Positions 61,050 to 64,000 of a DNA stretch of 64,000 nucleotides are shown here, in pieces. This DNA comes from Asaia platycodi JCM 25414 (GTDB lineage Bacteria > Pseudomonadota > Alphaproteobacteria > Acetobacterales > Acetobacteraceae), in contig NZ_BAKW01000021.1 in NCBI RefSeq assembly GCF_000614545.1, positions 1 to 64,000 of the forward strand, written 5' to 3'. Under the pieces are notes generated by a model. That model saw only the letters and a list, made by a program, of their open reading frames with translations. It did not search any database and was not told where the DNA came from. The position numbers were made by a program, and so were the translations under genes. The first letter of the stretch is position 1; every line of letters starts with the position of its first letter.

Positions 61050-62231
61050 TTATTCGTCGGCATCAGCCGGTCGTTTTCCGATAGGAAGCGTGACCGTGCT
61101 CGTCTTGCCCTTACGAATTACCGTGAATGTAACGGCGTTCCCGGGTTTCCCCGCGGCAACGATCCGCAGCAGGGCCCGGCCATTCTCGACTGGCGCGTTA
61201 TTGATGGCGGTAATCTTGTCGCCTTTCATCAATCCGCCCTTCTGCGCAGGGCCGTTGCGATCAACATCGACCAGAACGACCGAGCCATCACCATCATCGA
61301 GCGTGACCCCGAGCCAGCCATGATCGACATGGCCCGTACGGCGAATCTCATCGACGATCGGCGCGACGATCTCGGAGGGGATACCAAAACCGATCCCCAC
61401 CGACCCACCGGCAGGCGAGACCATGGCGGCATTCACGGCCACGACCTGCCCGCGCATATTGAAAGCAGGCCCCCCCGAATTGCCCGGATTGATGGGAGCA
61501 TCGAGTTGCAGGAAATCGTCGAGCGATCCTGCCCCAAGATCGCGCCCGCGCGCCGAAACGATACCTGCGCTGACCGAAGACCCGAAGCCGAAGGGATTGC
61601 CCGCCACCAGAATCCAGTCGCCCACATTCACCTTGTGACTGTCACCCCAGGTCACATAGGGAAGCGGCTTGGGCGATTCGACCTTGATCACGGCGATATC
61701 GGTCAGGGCGTCTACCCCGATCAGCTTTGCTGGTAGTTCCTGACCGTTCGAAAGCGAGACCGTCACGTTATCTGCGTCGCCAACGACATGATCATTGGTG
61801 ACGATAATGCCCGATGGGTCAACGATGAAGCCCGACCCAGCACCCAGAATCTCCTCCTGATGGCGCTGCATCTTCTCTCGATAGCGCTTTTCAAGCGGCG
61901 TGCCCTTGATCTGTGCGGGCACTTTGCCCCCACCTTCCGAGCTGATCTGGGTGATAGCAATATTCACCACGGCCGGAATCACGCGTTGCACCAGCGGTGC
62001 AAAAGAAAGCGGGCCGGATTGCACCAGAACAGGTGGCAAAGCGGGGCTACCGTCAGGAACGGCCGCCTGCGCCGGAATCTGCACGGCACTAGCCGGTGGG
62101 ACAGCCGGAATGACCGGGTGGCTCGGCTGCGGCGGCGGGTGCGGCAGAAACTTTTCAAGGAAAGACGGCAGGGCATAGGCCTGCGAGACGCCAAACCCGG
62201 CAAGGACAGCAAGGGCAAGAACTGCGCGCAT
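61050..62231 (-). CDS. Deg/HtrA-type periplasmic serine protease
   Basis: A 393-residue exported protease. Signal peptide MRAVLALAVLAGFGVSQAYA, then a Pro-rich linker (HPPPQPSHPVIPAVPPAS) of about 60 residues. The trypsin-like domain has its triad in TNDHVVGDAD (His), GVDALTDIAVIKVE (Asp) and INPGNSGGPAFN (Ser). One C-terminal PDZ domain follows (GWLGVTLDDGDGSVVLVDVDRNGPAQKGGLMKGDKITAINN). With one PDZ it resembles DegS/DegQ-short types more than DegP. ATG 62231 chosen. It lies upstream of the response regulator and kinase, in the same direction, with a hairpin and 127 bases between. Confidence 0.9.
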   Translation of the reverse strand: MRAVLALAVLAGFGVSQAYALPSFLEKFLPHPPPQPSHPVIPAVPPASAVQIPAQAAVPDGSPALPPVLVQSGPLSFAPLVQRVIPAVVNIAITQISSEGGGKVPAQIKGTPLEKRYREKMQRHQEEILGAGSGFIVDPSGIIVTNDHVVGDADNVTVSLSNGQELPAKLIGVDALTDIAVIKVESPKPLPYVTWGDSHKVNVGDWILVAGNPFGFGSSVSAGIVSARGRDLGAGSLDDFLQLDAPINPGNSGGPAFNMRGQVVAVNAAMVSPAGGSVGIGFGIPSEIVAPIVDEIRRTGHVDHGWLGVTLDDGDGSVVLVDVDRNGPAQKGGLMKGDKITAINNAPVENGRALLRIVAAGKPGNAVTFTVIRKGKTSTVTLPIGKRPADADE

Positions 62232-62485
62232 CAAGAAACCACAAGCAGGGTAAAATTGGGGGTCATAGCGACACGATAGCGCAGAAATGAAATGATTCCA
62301 TCTCTCATCGCCTTCTCTTTTCCCTCTTCGTTCTCATGCTGCGAAACGGGGCCTGGTCTGGCAGGCCAAAGCGATGAGGATTGTCATTCTCGCCCGGCTT
62401 TGGCAGGACGACAGGGAAAGGACGCGCAAAAAGCGTGTCTCTCTGCTGCTAAGCCCTGCATGACGCGATCTTTCAAGGACGACAG

Positions 62486-63919
62486 ATGATTAACGACTTC
62501 ACTTTCGGCCGGGTCCTGATCATTGGCGATCTTCTGCTCGATTGTTATATTCACGGTTCTGTCGACCGCATCTCGCCCGAAGCACCCGTGCCTGTCCTGC
62601 TGCGGGCCAAGCACAGCACCGTGCCGGGTGGCGCTGCGAATGTCGCCATGAATGCCGCAGCCCTTGGCTGTGCCGTCAGCCTGGTCGGGCTTGTGGGGCA
62701 GGACACATCCGCGCAGGAATTGCGGCAGGCCATAGCGCGACAAAACACCATCTCTCTCGATCATCTGGTCGATGACGCGGACTGGGTGACCATCACCAAG
62801 ACACGTGTCCTGAGCGGTCGCCAGCAAATCGTGCGTATCGATGACGAACCCTCGATTATCGTACCGCCTGTCATTCAAGAGAAACTCATAGCGTCCGCCT
62901 TGACTGCGCTCGACGCAGCGGATGTCGTTGTCTGCTCCGATTACGCAAAGGGTGTGTTGAGCGACGAGGTGCTTCAGGCTGTCATTCAGGCCGCCAATCT
63001 GCGCAGCATTCCTGTCGTGGTCGATCCCAAGCGCAAGGATCTTTCAGCTTACAAAGGCGCTCAGCTCATCACGCCCAATCGCAAGGAACTCTCCTCCGCG
63101 ACAGGGCTGCCGGTGGGAACCGATACCGAAATTCATTTTGCAGCACTTGCCGCGCAGGAGCAGTTCGGCGGCGATGTCCTGGTCACGCGCTCTGAGGAAG
63201 GCATGACGCTTCTCGAGCGTAACGGGCGCATGACCCACGCCCATGTGCCGAAGTCGGAAGTGTTCGACGTCTCCGGCGCGGGCGATACAGTGGTCGCTAC
63301 TATCGCCGCCATGATCTCGGCAAAAGCCGATTTGCAAACGGCCATGGTGATTGCCACGAATGCGGCCTCGATTGTCGTAGGCAAACTCGGCACCGCCACC
63401 GTCTCACGCGCTGAACTCAGCGCCGCACTGAAATCGAAAATCGAGAAAGACGGCGTAATTGCCTCTCTTGCCGAGGCCCGGAGCATTATCGAAGCCTGGC
63501 GGCACCACGGTGCCCGAATCGTCTTCACCAATGGCTGTTTCGACCTGCTTCATCCGGGCCATATCGCGTTGATCCGGGCTGCCGCCCAGGAGGGCGACAA
63601 GCTGATCGTAGCACTGAACAGCGACGACTCCGTTCGCCGCCTCAAAGGTGCCGAACGACCGCTGCAGGACGAGCAGGCACGTGCCACAGTCATGGGGGCG
63701 CTGCGCGATGTCGATCTCGTGGTAATTTTCGACGAAGACACACCCTATGAAATGATAGCGGCCCTGAAACCCGATATTCTGGTAAAAGGGGCTGATTATA
63801 CCGAAGATCAGGTCGTAGGCGGCGATGTCGTCAAATCTTATGGTGGTCGCGTCGTGCTGGCCAATCTGGTATCTGGTCGCTCGACGACCTCGATCGTCAA
63901 AAAAATGAAGGCCGATTAA
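62486..63919 (+). CDS. hldE: Bifunctional heptose-7-phosphate kinase / heptose-1-phosphate adenylyltransferase
   Basis: A 477-residue two-domain enzyme for ADP-heptose synthesis in lipopolysaccharide core assembly. Residues 1-315 are a PfkB kinase: LLLDCYIHGSVDRISPEAPVPV, VPGGAANVAMNAAALG, ITPNRKEL and DVSGAGDTVVATIA. Residues 335-477 are a nucleotidyltransferase: IVFTNGCFDLLHPGHIALIRAAA, LIVALNSDDSVRRLKG, ERPLQDEQARATVMGAL and DILVKGADYTEDQVVGGDVVKSYGGRV. AAGGAC lies upstream of the ATG. Frame intact. It implies a heptose-containing LPS in this bacterium. Confidence 0.95.
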   Translation: MINDFTFGRVLIIGDLLLDCYIHGSVDRISPEAPVPVLLRAKHSTVPGGAANVAMNAAALGCAVSLVGLVGQDTSAQELRQAIARQNTISLDHLVDDADWVTITKTRVLSGRQQIVRIDDEPSIIVPPVIQEKLIASALTALDAADVVVCSDYAKGVLSDEVLQAVIQAANLRSIPVVVDPKRKDLSAYKGAQLITPNRKELSSATGLPVGTDTEIHFAALAAQEQFGGDVLVTRSEEGMTLLERNGRMTHAHVPKSEVFDVSGAGDTVVATIAAMISAKADLQTAMVIATNAASIVVGKLGTATVSRAELSAALKSKIEKDGVIASLAEARSIIEAWRHHGARIVFTNGCFDLLHPGHIALIRAAAQEGDKLIVALNSDDSVRRLKGAERPLQDEQARATVMGALRDVDLVVIFDEDTPYEMIAALKPDILVKGADYTEDQVVGGDVVKSYGGRVVLANLVSGRSTTSIVKKMKAD

Positions 63920-63964
63920 GGCCCGGGCGCCACGCTCGCAGGACACGTTTGAAATCTGGGTGAC

Positions 63965-64000
63965 ATGACGCGCGCGATCGAAGACACAACCCCCGAAATA
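63965..64000 (+). CDS. Start of an unidentified gene, cut by the window end
   Basis: ATG 63965 opens a frame (MTRAIEDTTPEI) that runs off the right end. It starts 45 bases after the hldE stop in the same direction, with GGGTGA just upstream. Twelve codons are too few to identify it. Confidence 0.3.
   Translation, partial: MTRAIEDTTPEI

Overview
The window reads as a stretch of alphaproteobacterial chromosome, most likely from an acetic acid bacterium (Acetobacteraceae). The grounds are high GC, codons dominated by G/C at third positions, a polyol/keto-sugar catabolic operon, and the gene order hisG-hisD ... infA-maf-rng-yacG-tRNA-Phe typical of this class. The genus is an inference. One trait colours everything: about 23 genes carry single-base frame breaks (one carries an in-frame TAG). 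Nearly all can be explained by loss of one base from a short homopolymer, and when they are repaired every gene returns to a whole number of codons and a normal family length. I therefore annotate these as full-length genes with disrupted frames, probably sequence errors rather than decay.

Layout. 0-0.7 kb: a serine recombinase at the left edge. 0.8-5.2 kb (minus): a translationally coupled iron-uptake operon (TonB receptor, DUF3325, DUF3649, PepSY membrane protein). 5.4-7.2 kb: a MarR-GNAT fusion facing a DUF1460 cell-wall amidase-like protein. 7.3-11.2 kb (minus): a deoR, sugar kinase, GatZ-type and SDR operon that looks like a D-tagatose/polyol pathway, with a DeoR-type palindrome in front. 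11.5-17.4 kb: NUDIX hydrolase, SBF-type transporter, MscS channel, TIM-barrel isomerase, Na+/H+ antiporter. 17.5-23 kb: a YhaO/YhaN-type (SbcDC-like) DNA repair pair and an SDR. 23-29.4 kb: a lone RND permease, an S9 peptidase and an L,D-transpeptidase-like lipoprotein. 29.4-35.5 kb: LysR and Rieske oxygenase (divergent), aspartate ammonia-lyase, MgtC, DnaB.

35.7-37.8 kb is an AT-richer patch with an unusual glycosyltransferase-like protein and a small outer-membrane-like protein. 37.9-43.3 kb: aldo-keto reductase with a clear terminator, then hisG, hisD, infA, maf, rng-like, yacG and tRNA-Phe. 43.4-46.4 kb: DUF805, SDR, a small basic Cys-containing protein, an AraC regulator and a mini-lipoprotein. 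46.5-52.8 kb: DsbD-like thiol reductase, HrpB helicase, sugar:H+ symporter. 52.8-58.7 kb: a second TonB receptor with a strong Fur/RirA-like palindrome, a YdiJ-type D-2-hydroxyacid dehydrogenase and a small secreted protein. 58.8-64 kb: histidine kinase, response regulator, Deg-type protease, bifunctional HldE and the start of another gene.

I saw no CRISPR array, prophage block, rRNA or complete insertion sequence. I did not find convincing evidence of a wholly new system. The most interesting unexplained pieces are the 35.7-37.8 kb patch, the 75-residue basic protein with its leader hairpin at 44.7-45.0 kb, and the palindromic operators in front of the tagatose operon and the second TonB receptor.
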